A stretch of 46,776 bases of DNA from Candidatus Rokuibacteriota bacterium (GCA_016184365.1 JACPCW010000093.1:1-46776); one strand, 5' to 3'. Counted from the stretch's first letter, positions 10,596-18,902 are shown. Numbers and translations: made by a program. The notes: generated by a model from the sequence alone, not told the origin.

Positions 10596-11141
10596 ATGGC
10601 GAAGGCGAAGAAGGCGGTGAAGGGGAAGGCCGCGGTGACGCGGCCGGCGCCGGCGCCGAAGAAGGTCATGCCGGTGCCCCCGGGCTATCGCACGGTCACG
10701 CCGTACCTGAGCGTGAGCGACGCCGCACAGGCGATCGAGTTCTACGTGCGGGCGTTCGGCGCGCAGGAAAAGGCGCGCATCGCCGGGCCCGGCGGCAAGC
10801 TGATGCACGCCCAGCTCAAGATCGGCGACTCGATGGTCATGCTGTCCGACGAGTTCCCCGGCATGGGGAGCTGCCGCTCGCCGCAGTCGCTCGGCGGGTC
10901 GACCGGCTACGTCTTCCTGTACGTCCCCGACGTCGATCAGACCTTCCGCCGCGCGGTCGACGCCGGCGCGAAGGTCGAAATGCCCTTGATGGACATGTTC
11001 TGGGGCGACCGGTTCGGCAAAGTCATCGATCCGTTCGGACACACCTGGGGCATGGCATCTCACAAGGAGGACCTGACTCCCGCCGAGATGGAGCGCCGGC
11101 AGCGCGAGGCGATGGCCGCCATGGCCAATCGCCCGAGCTGA
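10596..11141 (+). CDS. VOC/glyoxalase-superfamily protein (PhnB-like) inside the TCA operon
   Basis: A 181-residue protein with a Lys/Ala/Pro-rich, probably flexible tail (residues 1-30) followed by a vicinal-oxygen-chelate fold. Typical VOC features are VTPYLSVSDAAQAIEFYVRA, GAQEKARIAGPGGKLMHAQL, the mid-domain FLYVPDVDQTFRRAVDAGA, and the C-terminal WGDRFGKVIDPFGHTWGM. H, D and E positions resemble PhnB/YdhR-like proteins whose function is mostly unknown. The C-terminus (residues about 155-181) is a charged helix. It sits between mdh and the fumarase genes in the same direction with gaps of 43 and 29 bases, so it is probably co-transcribed. A role in handling a TCA intermediate or a metabolite by-product is only a guess. 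Confidence 0.82.
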   Translation: MAKAKKAVKGKAAVTRPAPAPKKVMPVPPGYRTVTPYLSVSDAAQAIEFYVRAFGAQEKARIAGPGGKLMHAQLKIGDSMVMLSDEFPGMGSCRSPQSLGGSTGYVFLYVPDVDQTFRRAVDAGAKVEMPLMDMFWGDRFGKVIDPFGHTWGMASHKEDLTPAEMERRQREAMAAMANRPS

Positions 11142-11170
11142 GCGCGGCTCGTCCGGGAAGGACCAACGAC

Positions 11171-12010
11171 ATGCGTGACATCCACACGAGCGCCATCACC
11201 GACGCGGTCAAGAAGCTCTGCATGGAGGCCAACTGGAATCTCGAGCCGGACATGCTGCGCGCGTTCGACCGCGCCCTCGGCCGTGAGCGCTCGGCGGCCG
11301 GCAAGCAGGTGCTGCAGACCCTCAAGGACAACGCCGAGCTCGCGCGCACGAAGCGCATCCCGTACTGCCAGGACACCGGCATGGTCGTCTGCTTCGTCGA
11401 GCTCGGGCAGGACGTGCACGTGACCGGCGGCGGGCTCTACGACGCGATCAACGCCGGGGTGAGCGAGGGCTACAAGGAGGGCTACCTCCGCGCGTCGATC
11501 GTGCGGTCGCCCTTCGACCGGGTGAACACCGGCGACAACACGCCGGCCGTGATCCACGTCGACGTCGGGCCCGGCGCCGAGATGAAGATCATGGTCATGG
11601 CGAAGGGCGGCGGCTGCGAGAACCGGTCGAAGTACAAGATGCACACGCCGGCCGACGCCGCCGGCGCGAAGGACTTCATCGTCGAATGCGTGAAGACCGC
11701 GGGACCCGACGCGTGCCCGCCGCTCGTGCTCGGCGTCGGCATCGGCGGCACGTTCGAGAAGTCGGCGATCCTGTCGAAGAAGGCGCTCTTCCGCGAGATC
11801 GGCTCGCCGAATCCCGATCCGGCGCTCGACGCGATGGAGAAGGAGCTGCTCGAGCAGGCGAACCGTCTCGGCATCGGCCCGCAGGGCTACGGCGGCGACA
11901 CGACGGCCTTCGCGATCCACATCCTGACGTATCCGTGCCACATCACGTCGCTCCCGGTCGCGGTGACGATCGAGTGCCACGCGCACCGGCACAAGGAAGC
12001 GACCCTATGA
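11171..12010 (+). CDS. Class I fumarate hydratase, alpha subunit
   Basis: The N-terminal catalytic half of the iron-sulfur (class I) fumarase, here a separate 279-residue subunit. With the beta subunit it hydrates fumarate to malate. Candidate [4Fe-4S] ligands are the Cys in IPYCQDTG, the Cys in KGGGCENRS and the Cys in YPCHITSLPVAV, which match the three-Cys pattern of the FumA/TtdA family. The unusual GGGCEN replaces the commoner GGGSEN-like form; which Cys ligates is inferred. RBS GGAAGGACC lies upstream of ATG 11171. Its stop overlaps the beta subunit start by ATGA. L(+)-tartrate dehydratase is the main alternative for this family, but the TCA-gene context favours fumarase. Confidence 0.93.
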   Translation: MRDIHTSAITDAVKKLCMEANWNLEPDMLRAFDRALGRERSAAGKQVLQTLKDNAELARTKRIPYCQDTGMVVCFVELGQDVHVTGGGLYDAINAGVSEGYKEGYLRASIVRSPFDRVNTGDNTPAVIHVDVGPGAEMKIMVMAKGGGCENRSKYKMHTPADAAGAKDFIVECVKTAGPDACPPLVLGVGIGGTFEKSAILSKKALFREIGSPNPDPALDAMEKELLEQANRLGIGPQGYGGDTTAFAIHILTYPCHITSLPVAVTIECHAHRHKEATL

Positions 12011-12588
12011 GCGTCACGACGGCGAACGACGGCATCAAGGACCTCAGCACGCCGCTCTCCGACCAGGACGTCGCATCGCTGAAGGCGGGCGACCGCGTGC
12101 GGATCACGGGCGTGATCTACACCGCGCGCGACGCCGCGCACGGGCGGCTGGCGCCGCTGATCGAGAAGGGCGAGAAGCTCCCGATCGACGTCCGCGGCCA
12201 GATCATCTATTACACGGGCCCGTCGCCGGCGCGGCCGGGCGACGTCATCGGCGCCGTCGGGCCCACGACCGCGAGCCGCATGGACAGGTTCACGCCCGCG
12301 CTGCTCCGACTCGGTCTCAAGGGGACGATCGGCAAGGGCTATCGCGGCGACGCGGTGAAGGCGGCGCTGCGCGAGCACCAGGCGATCTACTTCGGCGCGA
12401 TCGGCGGCGCGGGTGCCGTGCTCTCGCGCTTCGTCAAGAAGGCCGAGGTCGTGGCCTACGAGGACCTCGGCACGGAGGCGATCCGGCGGCTCGAGGTCGA
12501 GAACTTCCCGGCGATCGTGCTCTACGACTGTCACGGCGGCGATCTCTACCAGGAAGGTCAGAAGGTCTACGCGCGGGAGGGTGCATGA
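12007..12588 (+). CDS. Class I fumarate hydratase, beta subunit
   Basis: A 193-residue C-terminal-type fumarase subunit (Fumerase_C). Signatures are PLSDQDVASLKAGDRVRITGVIYTARDAAH, cited here in pieces: LKAGDRVRITG, YTARDAAHGR, IIYYTGPSPARPG and GPTTASRMD, then GKGYRG and the region YFGAIGGAGAVLS near residue 130. It completes the substrate site formed by the alpha subunit and lacks its own cluster cysteines. The start is fixed by the four-base ATGA overlap with the alpha gene, and its own stop overlaps the Sdh anchor gene by four bases. The coupling implies a stoichiometric heteromer. Confidence 0.92.
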   Translation: MSVTTANDGIKDLSTPLSDQDVASLKAGDRVRITGVIYTARDAAHGRLAPLIEKGEKLPIDVRGQIIYYTGPSPARPGDVIGAVGPTTASRMDRFTPALLRLGLKGTIGKGYRGDAVKAALREHQAIYFGAIGGAGAVLSRFVKKAEVVAYEDLGTEAIRRLEVENFPAIVLYDCHGGDLYQEGQKVYAREGA

Positions 12589-13442
12589 TCGGCAAGATCC
12601 TGAAGGACCAGCACGGTCACGTCGCGGGGGCGGTGCCCGCGGGCCCCGGTGCGGCGCGGCCGCCCATCACCGCGGCGCACCTTCGCAAGGACGCGTGGTG
12701 GGCGCTGCCGCTCGCCACCTTCGTGTTCCTGGCGAGCTTCGTCGTCTATTCGACGTGGGCGGCCTTCCAGAATGCCCACTACTTCGCGGCCCCGTACCTC
12801 TCGCCCTTCTACTCGCCGTGCATCTCGGCGTCGTGCGTGCACGCGACATTCGGGGGCGGGCTGCCCGACCTCACGTTCCCCGTCATCGGCCTGCTGTCGC
12901 CGGCGTTCCTGGTCCTGTGGGGACCGGGGCTCTTCCGGCTCTCCTGCTACTACTACCGGAAGGCGTACTACCGGTCGTTCTGGCTCGCGCCGCCCGCGTG
13001 CGCGGTCAAGGACGTGAAGGAAGGCTACACGGGCGAGACGCGCTTCCCGCTCGTGCTCTGGAACTTCCACCGCTGGACCTGGTACGTCGCGGTCCTCTTC
13101 ATCGTCGTGCTCACGTGGGACGCGCTGCTCGCGTTCCGGTTCCCGGCGCCGGGCGGCGGCGCGACGTGGGGCGTCGGCGTCGGCACCATCGTGATGTGGA
13201 TCAACGTGATCCTGCTCGCGGGGTACACGTTCTCCTGCCATTCCTGCCGGCACGTGTGCGGCGGCCACGTCAACGAGTTCTCGAAGGCGCCGTCGCGGTA
13301 CGGGATCTGGAGCCTCGTGAGCCGGATCAACCCGCAGCACCCGACGTTCGCGTGGCTGTCGCTGTTCAGCGTCGGCCTCGCGGACCTCTACATCCGCCTG
13401 GTCTCCATGGGCATCATTCGCGACCTGCGGATCACCTTCTGA
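12585..13442 (+). CDS. sdhC: Succinate dehydrogenase membrane anchor, Sdh1/Rieske-type
   Basis: A 285-residue membrane protein directly before sdhA and sdhB. Hydrophobic spans lie at about residues 40-60, 97-117, 163-186, 198-216 and 255-275, so five are likely. It resembles the single large anchor of mycobacterial Sdh1 (Rv0249c-type) rather than the usual pair of small SdhC/SdhD proteins. It contains SPFYSPC-x4-C (C79, C84) and, after the fourth span, CHSCRHVCGGH (C218, H219, C221, H223, C225, H228). The mycobacterial Sdh1 anchor is known to hold a Rieske-type [2Fe-2S] cluster bound by Cys and His. The Cys/His cluster here suggests the same, which is inference. It would anchor SdhAB and reduce menaquinone or ubiquinone. 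It overlaps fumarase beta by ATGA. Confidence 0.82.
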   Translation: MIGKILKDQHGHVAGAVPAGPGAARPPITAAHLRKDAWWALPLATFVFLASFVVYSTWAAFQNAHYFAAPYLSPFYSPCISASCVHATFGGGLPDLTFPVIGLLSPAFLVLWGPGLFRLSCYYYRKAYYRSFWLAPPACAVKDVKEGYTGETRFPLVLWNFHRWTWYVAVLFIVVLTWDALLAFRFPAPGGGATWGVGVGTIVMWINVILLAGYTFSCHSCRHVCGGHVNEFSKAPSRYGIWSLVSRINPQHPTFAWLSLFSVGLADLYIRLVSMGIIRDLRITF

Positions 13443-13464
13443 TGGCGTCCCGGAGGGACCGGTA

Positions 13465-15267
13465 ATGGCCACGACGAGCCACGAGACCCACGAGCACGAC
13501 GTCATCGTCATCGGCGCCGGTGGCGCCGGCCTGCGCGCGGCCATCGAAGCCGCGGCGCAGGGCGCGAGCGTCGGGCTCATCTGCAAGTCGCTCCTCGGCA
13601 AGGCGCACACGGTGATGGCCGAGGGCGGCATCGCCGCCGCGCTCGGCAACGTCTGGCCCGAGGACAACTGGCAGGTCCACTTCCGCGACACCATGCGCGG
13701 CGGCAAGATGCTGAACAACTGGCGCATGGCGCAGCTCCACGCGCAGGAGGCGCCGGACCGCGTGCTCGAACTCGAGCGCTGGGGCGCGCTGTTCGATCGC
13801 ACCAAGGACGGCCGCATCCTCCAGCGCGACTTCGGCGGGCATCGCTACGCGCGCCTCGCGCACGTCGGTGACCGCACCGGCCTCGAGATGATCCGCACGC
13901 TCCAGTACCACGGCATCCACCAGGGCATCGACGTGTACATGGAGTGCAACGTCCAGCGCCTGCTGAAGGACGGCGATCGGGTGTGCGGCGCCGTCGGCTA
14001 CTGGCGCAAGGACGGCGAGATCGTCGTCTTCAAGTCGAAGGCGGTGGTGCTCGCGACCGGCGGCATCGGCAAGGCGTGGAAGGTCACGTCGAACTCGTGG
14101 GAGTACACGGGCGACGGCCACTCGCTCGCGCTGTGGGCGGGCGCCGACCTGATCGACATGGAGTTCGTGCAGTTCCATCCGACGCACATGGTGTGGCCGC
14201 TCTCGGTCGCCGGCCTCCTCGTGACGGAAGGCGTGCGCGGTGACGGCGGAACGCTGAAGAACAACAAGGGCGAGCGGTTCATGTTCAACTACATCCCCGA
14301 GTTCTTCAAGGCCGAGACCGCCGACAACATCGAAGAGGCGGACCGCTGGTACACCGACAAGAAGAACAACCGTCGCACCCCGGATCTGCTGCCGCGGGAC
14401 GAGGTCGCGCGCGCGATCACCGCGGAGGTCAAGGCGGGCCGCGGGAGCCCTCACGGCGGCGTGTTCCTCGACATCTGCACGCGGCGTCCGGCGGACTACA
14501 TCAGGAAGCGCCTGCCGAGCATGTATCACCAGTTCAAGGAGCTGGCCGGCGTCGACATCACCAGGGAGCCGATGGAAGTCGGGCCGGCGCAGCATTACGT
14601 GATGGGCGGAGTGCGCGTGGACGCCGACTCCACCGCGAGCACGGTTCCCGGGCTGTTTGCCGCCGGCGAGTGCGCGGGGGGGATGCACGGGGCGAACCGG
14701 CTCGGCGGCAACTCGCTCTCCGACCTGGTCGTGTTCGGGCGGCGGGCCGGCCTGCACGCCGCGCTCTACGCGAAGAACTTCGGCGGCCAGCTCGCCGTCG
14801 ACCGTGGACAGGTGGAGTCGGCCGCGCGCGATCTGCTCGAGCCGCTCGAGCGTTCCGGCAGCGAGAACCCGTACACGATCCAGGCCGACCTGCAGCAAAG
14901 CATGCACACCCTGGTCGGCATCATCCGCAACGAGGCCGACCTGAAGCAGGCGCTGGCGAAGCTCGAGGTGCTCAAGGAGCGGGCGAAGAAGGTCCGGGTC
15001 GAGGGCGGCCGGACGTATAACCCGGGCTGGCACACCGCGCTCGATCTCAAGTCGCTGCTCACCGTGGCGGAGTGCTCCGCCGTGGCCGCGCTCGAGCGCA
15101 AGGAGAGCCGCGGCGGCCACACCCGCGACGACCACCCGTACACCGACGATCAGTGGGGCAAGGTGAACGTCGTCCTCCGCCTGAGGAACGGCGCGCTCCA
15201 GGTGAGCCGCGAGCCGCTGCCGGAGATGCCCGAGGACCTCAAGGCGCTGTTCAAGGAGAGGCAGTGA
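13465..15267 (+). CDS. sdhA: Succinate dehydrogenase flavoprotein subunit
   Basis: Oxidises succinate to fumarate with covalently bound FAD. The 600-residue protein begins with the dinucleotide-binding motif VIVIGAGGAGLRAAIEAA (residues 13-30). FAD is expected on H48 in GKAHTVMAEGG. Substrate and catalytic residues lie in QFHPTHMVWPL, TEGVRGDGG, the Arg of LLPRDEVARAI and GGMHGANRLGGNSLSD. Length and layout fit SdhA/FrdA, and the long C-terminal helical part is of the Sdh1 type. The gene lies 22 bases after the anchor with GGAGGGACCGGTA as ribosome-binding site, and its TGA overlaps the sdhB ATG. Direction (succinate oxidation versus fumarate reduction) is inferred from the oxidative operon context. 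Confidence 0.96.
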   Translation: MATTSHETHEHDVIVIGAGGAGLRAAIEAAAQGASVGLICKSLLGKAHTVMAEGGIAAALGNVWPEDNWQVHFRDTMRGGKMLNNWRMAQLHAQEAPDRVLELERWGALFDRTKDGRILQRDFGGHRYARLAHVGDRTGLEMIRTLQYHGIHQGIDVYMECNVQRLLKDGDRVCGAVGYWRKDGEIVVFKSKAVVLATGGIGKAWKVTSNSWEYTGDGHSLALWAGADLIDMEFVQFHPTHMVWPLSVAGLLVTEGVRGDGGTLKNNKGERFMFNYIPEFFKAETADNIEEADRWYTDKKNNRRTPDLLPRDEVARAITAEVKAGRGSPHGGVFLDICTRRPADYIRKRLPSMYHQFKELAGVDITREPMEVGPAQHYVMGGVRVDADSTASTVPGLFAAGECAGGMHGANRLGGNSLSDLVVFGRRAGLHAALYAKNFGGQLAVDRGQVESAARDLLEPLERSGSENPYTIQADLQQSMHTLVGIIRNEADLKQALAKLEVLKERAKKVRVEGGRTYNPGWHTALDLKSLLTVAECSAVAALERKESRGGHTRDDHPYTDDQWGKVNVVLRLRNGALQVSREPLPEMPEDLKALFKERQ

Positions 15268-16028
15268 TGGCGACGACCTTCACGCTCCGACTGTTCCGCG
15301 GCGACGCGAAGGGTGGCACGTTCCGCGACTATCCCGTGGAGTCCGAGGAGGGGATGGTCGTTCTCGACCTCGTCCACCGCGTGCAGGCGAGCCAGGCCCC
15401 CGACCTCGCGTGCCGGTGGAACTGCAAGGCCGGCAAGTGCGGCTCGTGCTCGGCCGAGGTGAACGGCCAGCCCCGGCTCATGTGCATGACGCGGATGGAT
15501 CTCTTCCAGCCGGGCGAGACGATCTCGATCGCGCCGATCCGCACGTTCCCGATCATCCGCGACCTCGTCACGGACGTTTCGTACAACTACGTGAAGGCGA
15601 AGCAGGTCCCGCCGCTCCGGCTCAAGCCGCCGGAGGCCGACGGCACGTACCGGATGATGCAGGAAGACATCGATCGCATTCAGGAGTTCCACAAGTGCAT
15701 CGAGTGCTTCCTCTGCCAGGACGTCTGTCACGTGATCCGCGACCACGAGGAGAAGAAGACGAGCTTCGCGGGGCCGCGCTTCTTCATCAAGATCGCCGGT
15801 CTCGACATGCATCCGCTCGACACGGTCGACCGCTCGCGCTTCATGAAGGACGCGGCCGGCATCGGGCTCTGCAACATCACGAAGTGCTGCACCGAGGTCT
15901 GTCCCGAGCACATCCACATCACGGACAACGGCATCATTCCGCTGAAGGAGCGCCTCGCGGACGAGATGGATCCGGTCGTGTGGCTGCTGCGGAAGTTCCG
16001 CGGCGTGAAGCCGAAGACCAACGCGTGA
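15267..16028 (+). CDS. sdhB: Succinate dehydrogenase iron-sulfur subunit
   Basis: Carries electrons from FAD to the membrane anchor through three clusters. In the 253-residue protein the [2Fe-2S] ligands are C53, C58, C61 and C73 (NCKAGKCGSC and LMC). The [4Fe-4S]/[3Fe-4S] ligands are C144, C147, C150 and C154 (CIECFLCQDVC) and C202, C208 and C212 (CNITKCCTEVCP). All spacings are canonical. The ATG at 15267 overlaps the sdhA stop (TGATG), indicating coupling. A second, orphan protein of this family is encoded at 4259 but is only distantly alike, so the two are not recent duplicates. The gap of 184 bases after this gene is the largest inside the TCA cluster and may hold a secondary promoter. 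Confidence 0.96.
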   Translation: MATTFTLRLFRGDAKGGTFRDYPVESEEGMVVLDLVHRVQASQAPDLACRWNCKAGKCGSCSAEVNGQPRLMCMTRMDLFQPGETISIAPIRTFPIIRDLVTDVSYNYVKAKQVPPLRLKPPEADGTYRMMQEDIDRIQEFHKCIECFLCQDVCHVIRDHEEKKTSFAGPRFFIKIAGLDMHPLDTVDRSRFMKDAAGIGLCNITKCCTEVCPEHIHITDNGIIPLKERLADEMDPVVWLLRKFRGVKPKTNA

Positions 16029-16087
16029 TTTCGAGTTCAGGTGTCTCTTTGCGTGCACTCTTGCCCGCCGGCGGGAGTCCCTCCACG

Positions 16088-16216
16088 ATGACGAAACGGC
16101 TGAAGCCGATCGCCAGATCGCGCCGGACGCCGAAGACATCTTACCAAGTGAACTTCGAATCGACGCCGCTCATGGTCGGCTCCGCAGGAGGCAACGGCGT
16201 GCGAGCTCTTCGATGA
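16088..16216 (+). CDS. Possible small leader ORF coupled to sucC
   Basis: A 42-codon frame (MTKRLKPIARSRR..., very basic at its N-terminus) ends at TGA 16214-16216, overlapping the sucC ATG at 16213 as ATGA. The only strong Shine-Dalgarno in the gap (AGGAGG, 16186-16191) is 21 bases from the sucC ATG, too far to serve it directly. It is ideally placed for an in-frame GTG at 16199 that would read just five codons (VRALR) before the ATGA. Either form would act as a translational coupler for sucC. Protein function, if any, is unknown. Confidence 0.25.
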   Translation: MTKRLKPIARSRRTPKTSYQVNFESTPLMVGSAGGNGVRALR

Positions 16217-17382
16217 AAGTTCACGAATACCAGGCGAAGACTCTCCTGAGGGAATTCGGCGTCGCCGTCCCGAACGGCGATGTCGCGACCACACCGGCCC
16301 AGGCGCGCGAGGTCGCGCAACGCCTGGGCGGCAAGGTCGTCGTCAAGGCGCAGGTGCACGCGGGCGGGCGCGGCAAGGGCGGCGGCATCAAGCTCGCGGA
16401 CGACCCGGCCGGCGCCGAGGCGGTGGCGAAGCAGATCCTCGGCATGAAGCTGAAGACGCCGCAGACGCCGCCCGAGGGCATCGAGGTGCGGAGCGTCCTC
16501 GTCGAGGAGGCGTCGGCGATCGAGCGGGAGCTGTACCTGTCGATCACACTCGACCGCGCGCGGTCGACGCACGTGGTGATGGCGTCCGAGGCGGGCGGCA
16601 TGGACATCGAGGAAGTGGCCGCGCGGACGCCCGAGAAGATCCTGCGTGAGTGGACGCATCCGGCGCTCGGGCTCGGCGACTTCCAGGCGCGGCGGCTCGC
16701 GTTCGGGCTCGGCCTCACCGGTGAGCAGCTCAAGCAGGCGGTGCCGCTCATCCGCAACCTGTTCGCGCTCTATCTCGCCAAGGACTGCTCGCTCGTCGAG
16801 ATCAACCCGCTCGTCGTCACGAAGGACGGACGGGTCTTCGCGCTCGACGCGAAGCTCAACTTCGACGACAACGCGCTCTACCGCCACAAGGAGATCGTGG
16901 CGCTGCGCGACGTGCACGAGGAAGACCCGCTCGACGTCGAGGCGTCGAAGCACCACCTCAACTACATCAAGCTCGACGGGAACGTCGGCTGCATGGTGAA
17001 CGGCGCGGGCCTCGCGATGGCGACGATGGACATCGTGAAGCTCGCCGGGGGCGAGCCCGCGAACTTCCTCGACGTGGGCGGCGGCGCCTCGCCGGAGCAG
17101 ATCGAGAACGCGTTCCGCATCCTGTCGTCGGACCCGAGCGTGAAGGCCGTCTTCATCAACGTGTTCGGCGGCATCCTGCGCGTCGACCGTCTGGCCGAAG
17201 GCGTCATCGCCGCCGTCCGAAAGCTCGGTCTCAAGCTGCCGGTGGTGCTGCGCGCCGAAGGCACGAATGTCGAGCAGGGCAAGAAGATGCTCGCGGAATC
17301 CGGCCTGTCGCTGACGATGGCGGACAACATGTGGGACGGCGCGCAGAAGGCCGTGGCGTTCGCGAAAGGCGGCCGGGCGTGA
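16213..17382 (+). CDS. sucC: Succinyl-CoA synthetase (ADP/GDP-forming), beta subunit
   Basis: With SucD converts succinyl-CoA to succinate while phosphorylating ADP or GDP. The 389-residue protein is standard length. It begins [17 protein letters not shown] and has the ATP-grasp segments [28 protein letters not shown] and [14 protein letters not shown], then [18 protein letters not shown] and the C-terminal CoA-ligase domain with FINVFGGI. The last 19 codons (from 17326) are duplicated at 17481, just before sucD. The stop codon overlaps a GTG at 17379 that opens the bridging mini-ORF. Nucleotide preference cannot be told from sequence with confidence. Confidence 0.96.
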   Translation: MKVHEYQAKTLLREFGVAVPNGDVATTPAQAREVAQRLGGKVVVKAQVHAGGRGKGGGIKLADDPAGAEAVAKQILGMKLKTPQTPPEGIEVRSVLVEEASAIERELYLSITLDRARSTHVVMASEAGGMDIEEVAARTPEKILREWTHPALGLGDFQARRLAFGLGLTGEQLKQAVPLIRNLFALYLAKDCSLVEINPLVVTKDGRVFALDAKLNFDDNALYRHKEIVALRDVHEEDPLDVEASKHHLNYIKLDGNVGCMVNGAGLAMATMDIVKLAGGEPANFLDVGGGASPEQIENAFRILSSDPSVKAVFINVFGGILRVDRLAEGVIAAVRKLGLKLPVVLRAEGTNVEQGKKMLAESGLSLTMADNMWDGAQKAVAFAKGGRA

Positions 17383-17537
17383 GCATTCTGCTCAGAATTC
17401 CGAGTTCGAGCGCCGGCTTTGCCGGCGCCACGAATCCTGGGGGAGGCCTCGGAGGGGGCCGTCGAGGCCCCCTCCGATTGAACATGTGGGACGGCGCGCA
17501 GAAGGCCGTGGCGTTCGCGAAAGGCGGCCGGGCGTGA
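17379..17537 (+). CDS. Bridging mini-ORF between sucC and sucD created by the duplication
   Basis: Opens at GTG 17379, the first-copy equivalent of the sucD start, overlapping the sucC TGA as GTGA. It reads 52 codons through both hairpins ([11 protein letters not shown]..., Gly/Arg-rich middle) and re-enters the duplicated sucC tail ([18 protein letters not shown]). It stops at 17535-17537, overlapping the true sucD GTG by four bases. The frame is thus open through the whole insert with a GTGA overlap at each end. It probably has no protein function of its own; its role may be to carry ribosomes from sucC to sucD. Translation is inferred only. Confidence 0.35.
   Translation: MSILLRIPSSSAGFAGATNPGGGLGGGRRGPLRLNMWDGAQKAVAFAKGGRA
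17410..17475. repeat. Pair of perfect hairpins inside the sucC-sucD insert
   Basis: Hairpin 1: GCGCCGGC (17410-17417) and GCCGGCGC (17421-17428), loop TTT. Hairpin 2: GGAGGGGGCC (17451-17460) and GGCCCCCTCC (17466-17475), loop GTCGA. Neither is followed by a U-tract, and sucD must be expressed, so they are not simple terminators. The same two-hairpin order recurs at 27028-27094. Confidence 0.8.
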
Positions 17538-18406
17538 GCATCCTGGTCGACACGTCGACACGCGTCGTGGTGCAGGGCATCACGGGCAAGGAGGGCGCGT
17601 TCCACGCCGCGCGCTGCAAGGAATACGGCACGCAGGTCGTCGGCGGCGTGACGCCGGGCAAGGGCGGCACGACGCACGAAGGCTTTCCGGTCTGGAACAC
17701 CGTCGCGGAGGCCGTCGCGAAGGAAGGCGCCACGTGCGCGCTGATCTTCGTGCCGCCGCCGGCCGCGGCCGACGCGATCATGGAGGCGGCGGCCGCCGGC
17801 GTGCCGCTCGTGATCTGCATCACCGAAGGCATTCCCGTCGCCGACATGGTGCGGGCGAAACAATTTCTCGCCGGCACGAAGAGCCGTCTGATCGGACCGA
17901 ACTGTCCCGGCGTCATCACGCCCGACCAGGCGAAGATCGGCATCATGCCCGGTCACATCCACAAGGCCGGCGACGTCGGCGTGCTCTCACGGAGCGGCAC
18001 GCTCACCTACGAGGTCGTCGGTCAGCTGACCTCGAGGGGACTCGGGCAGTCGACGTGCGTCGGGATCGGCGGCGATCCCGTCAACGGCACCACCTTCATC
18101 GACGTGCTGAAGCTCTTCAACGAGGATGCGGAGACGCGGGCGATCATGATGATCGGTGAGATCGGCGGCACGGCGGAGGAAGAGGCCGCGGCGTTCATCA
18201 AGGCCAACGTGAAGAAGCCGGTCGTCGGTTTCATCTGCGGTCAGACGGCCCCGCCCGGACGGCGCATGGGCCACGCCGGCGCGATCATCGCGGGCGGCAA
18301 GGGGACGGCAGCGGAGAAAATGAAGGCGCTCGCCGAGGCTGGCGTCACCGTCGTGAAGAGCCCGGCCGACATGGGAGCGACCGTTCAACACGTGCTGGGG
18401 AGATGA
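17534..18406 (+). CDS. sucD: Succinyl-CoA synthetase, alpha subunit
   Basis: The CoA-binding and phosphohistidine subunit, 290 residues. It begins at GTG 17534 ([21 protein letters not shown], quoted in part: [14 protein letters not shown]). Other signatures are the CoA-domain [18 protein letters not shown], then [27 protein letters not shown] and [10 protein letters not shown]. The active-site His is in [12 protein letters not shown]. An ATG-type start is absent and the GTG is defined by homology and by the GTGA overlap with the bridging frame. Its stop overlaps the ndk ATG by four bases. Confidence 0.96.
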   Translation: MSILVDTSTRVVVQGITGKEGAFHAARCKEYGTQVVGGVTPGKGGTTHEGFPVWNTVAEAVAKEGATCALIFVPPPAAADAIMEAAAAGVPLVICITEGIPVADMVRAKQFLAGTKSRLIGPNCPGVITPDQAKIGIMPGHIHKAGDVGVLSRSGTLTYEVVGQLTSRGLGQSTCVGIGGDPVNGTTFIDVLKLFNEDAETRAIMMIGEIGGTAEEEAAAFIKANVKKPVVGFICGQTAPPGRRMGHAGAIIAGGKGTAAEKMKALAEAGVTVVKSPADMGATVQHVLGR

Positions 18407-18831
18407 GCGCCATGCAGCGGACGTTCGCGATCATCAAGCCCGACGCCGTGGCGAAAGGCGTCGCGGGCCGCATCCTGTCGAAGATCGAAGAGAACGGCTT
18501 CAAGGTCGTCGCGATGAAGATGATGCACATGACCGACGCGCAGGCGCGCGGGTTCTATCAGGTGCATCGCGAGCGGCCGTTCTTCGGCAGCCTCGTCGCG
18601 TTCATGACCCAGGGCCCGTCGATCGTGATGGCGCTCGAAGGCGACAACGCCATCGCCCGCTGGCGGGAGTTGATGGGCGCGACGGATCCGGCGAAAGCGG
18701 CGGCCGGCACGATCCGCAAGGAGTTCGCGTCGTCGATCGAGGCGAACGCGGTGCACGGCTCGGACGCGCCGGACACGGCGGCGTTCGAGATCCCGTACTT
18801 CTTCAGCGCGCTCGAGATTACCGCGCGCTGA
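18403..18831 (+). CDS. ndk: Nucleoside diphosphate kinase
   Basis: Transfers phosphate between nucleoside tri- and diphosphates via a phosphohistidine. The 142-residue protein has the standard Ndk fold: [43 protein letters not shown] and the active site [12 protein letters not shown], followed by IPYFFS. The ATG at 18403 overlaps the sucD stop (ATGA), with a second possible ATG three codons on. Its coupling to sucCD is sensible because Ndk can exchange the ATP or GTP formed by succinyl-CoA synthetase, and a physical Ndk-SCS association is known in Pseudomonas. It is the last certain gene of the TCA operon. Confidence 0.97.
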   Translation: MSAMQRTFAIIKPDAVAKGVAGRILSKIEENGFKVVAMKMMHMTDAQARGFYQVHRERPFFGSLVAFMTQGPSIVMALEGDNAIARWRELMGATDPAKAAAGTIRKEFASSIEANAVHGSDAPDTAAFEIPYFFSALEITAR

Positions 18832-18902
18832 GCGACACCGCTCCGCACGACCATTTCAACGCGCCGCTTGGCGCCGCCGAGCGCCGTACGACGCTCGCCG
18901 CG

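Larger units (their letters stand above)
17326..17541 (+). repeat. 61-bp direct duplication of the sucC-sucD junction flanking a double-hairpin insert
   Basis: Bases 17326-17386 and 17481-17541 are identical over 61 bases (offset 155). They carry the last codons of sucC, its TGA and the first codons of sucD; the similarity fades a few bases beyond (ATTCTGCTC versus ATCCTGGTC). Between the copies lie about 94 bases containing two perfect hairpins. The structure is exactly what remains if an element plus a copy of the gene junction is inserted so that both sucC and sucD stay intact. No transposase or larger insertion sequence is present. Confidence 0.9.

Noticed and set aside
17410..17475. Hairpins at sucC-sucD as Rho-independent terminators
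   Set aside because: No U-tract follows either stem, and sucD and ndk downstream must be expressed with sucC.
17326..17541. Insertion sequence with target-site duplication
   Set aside because: The insert is under 100 bases, has no transposase or terminal inverted repeats, and the duplicated segment is far longer than usual target duplications.
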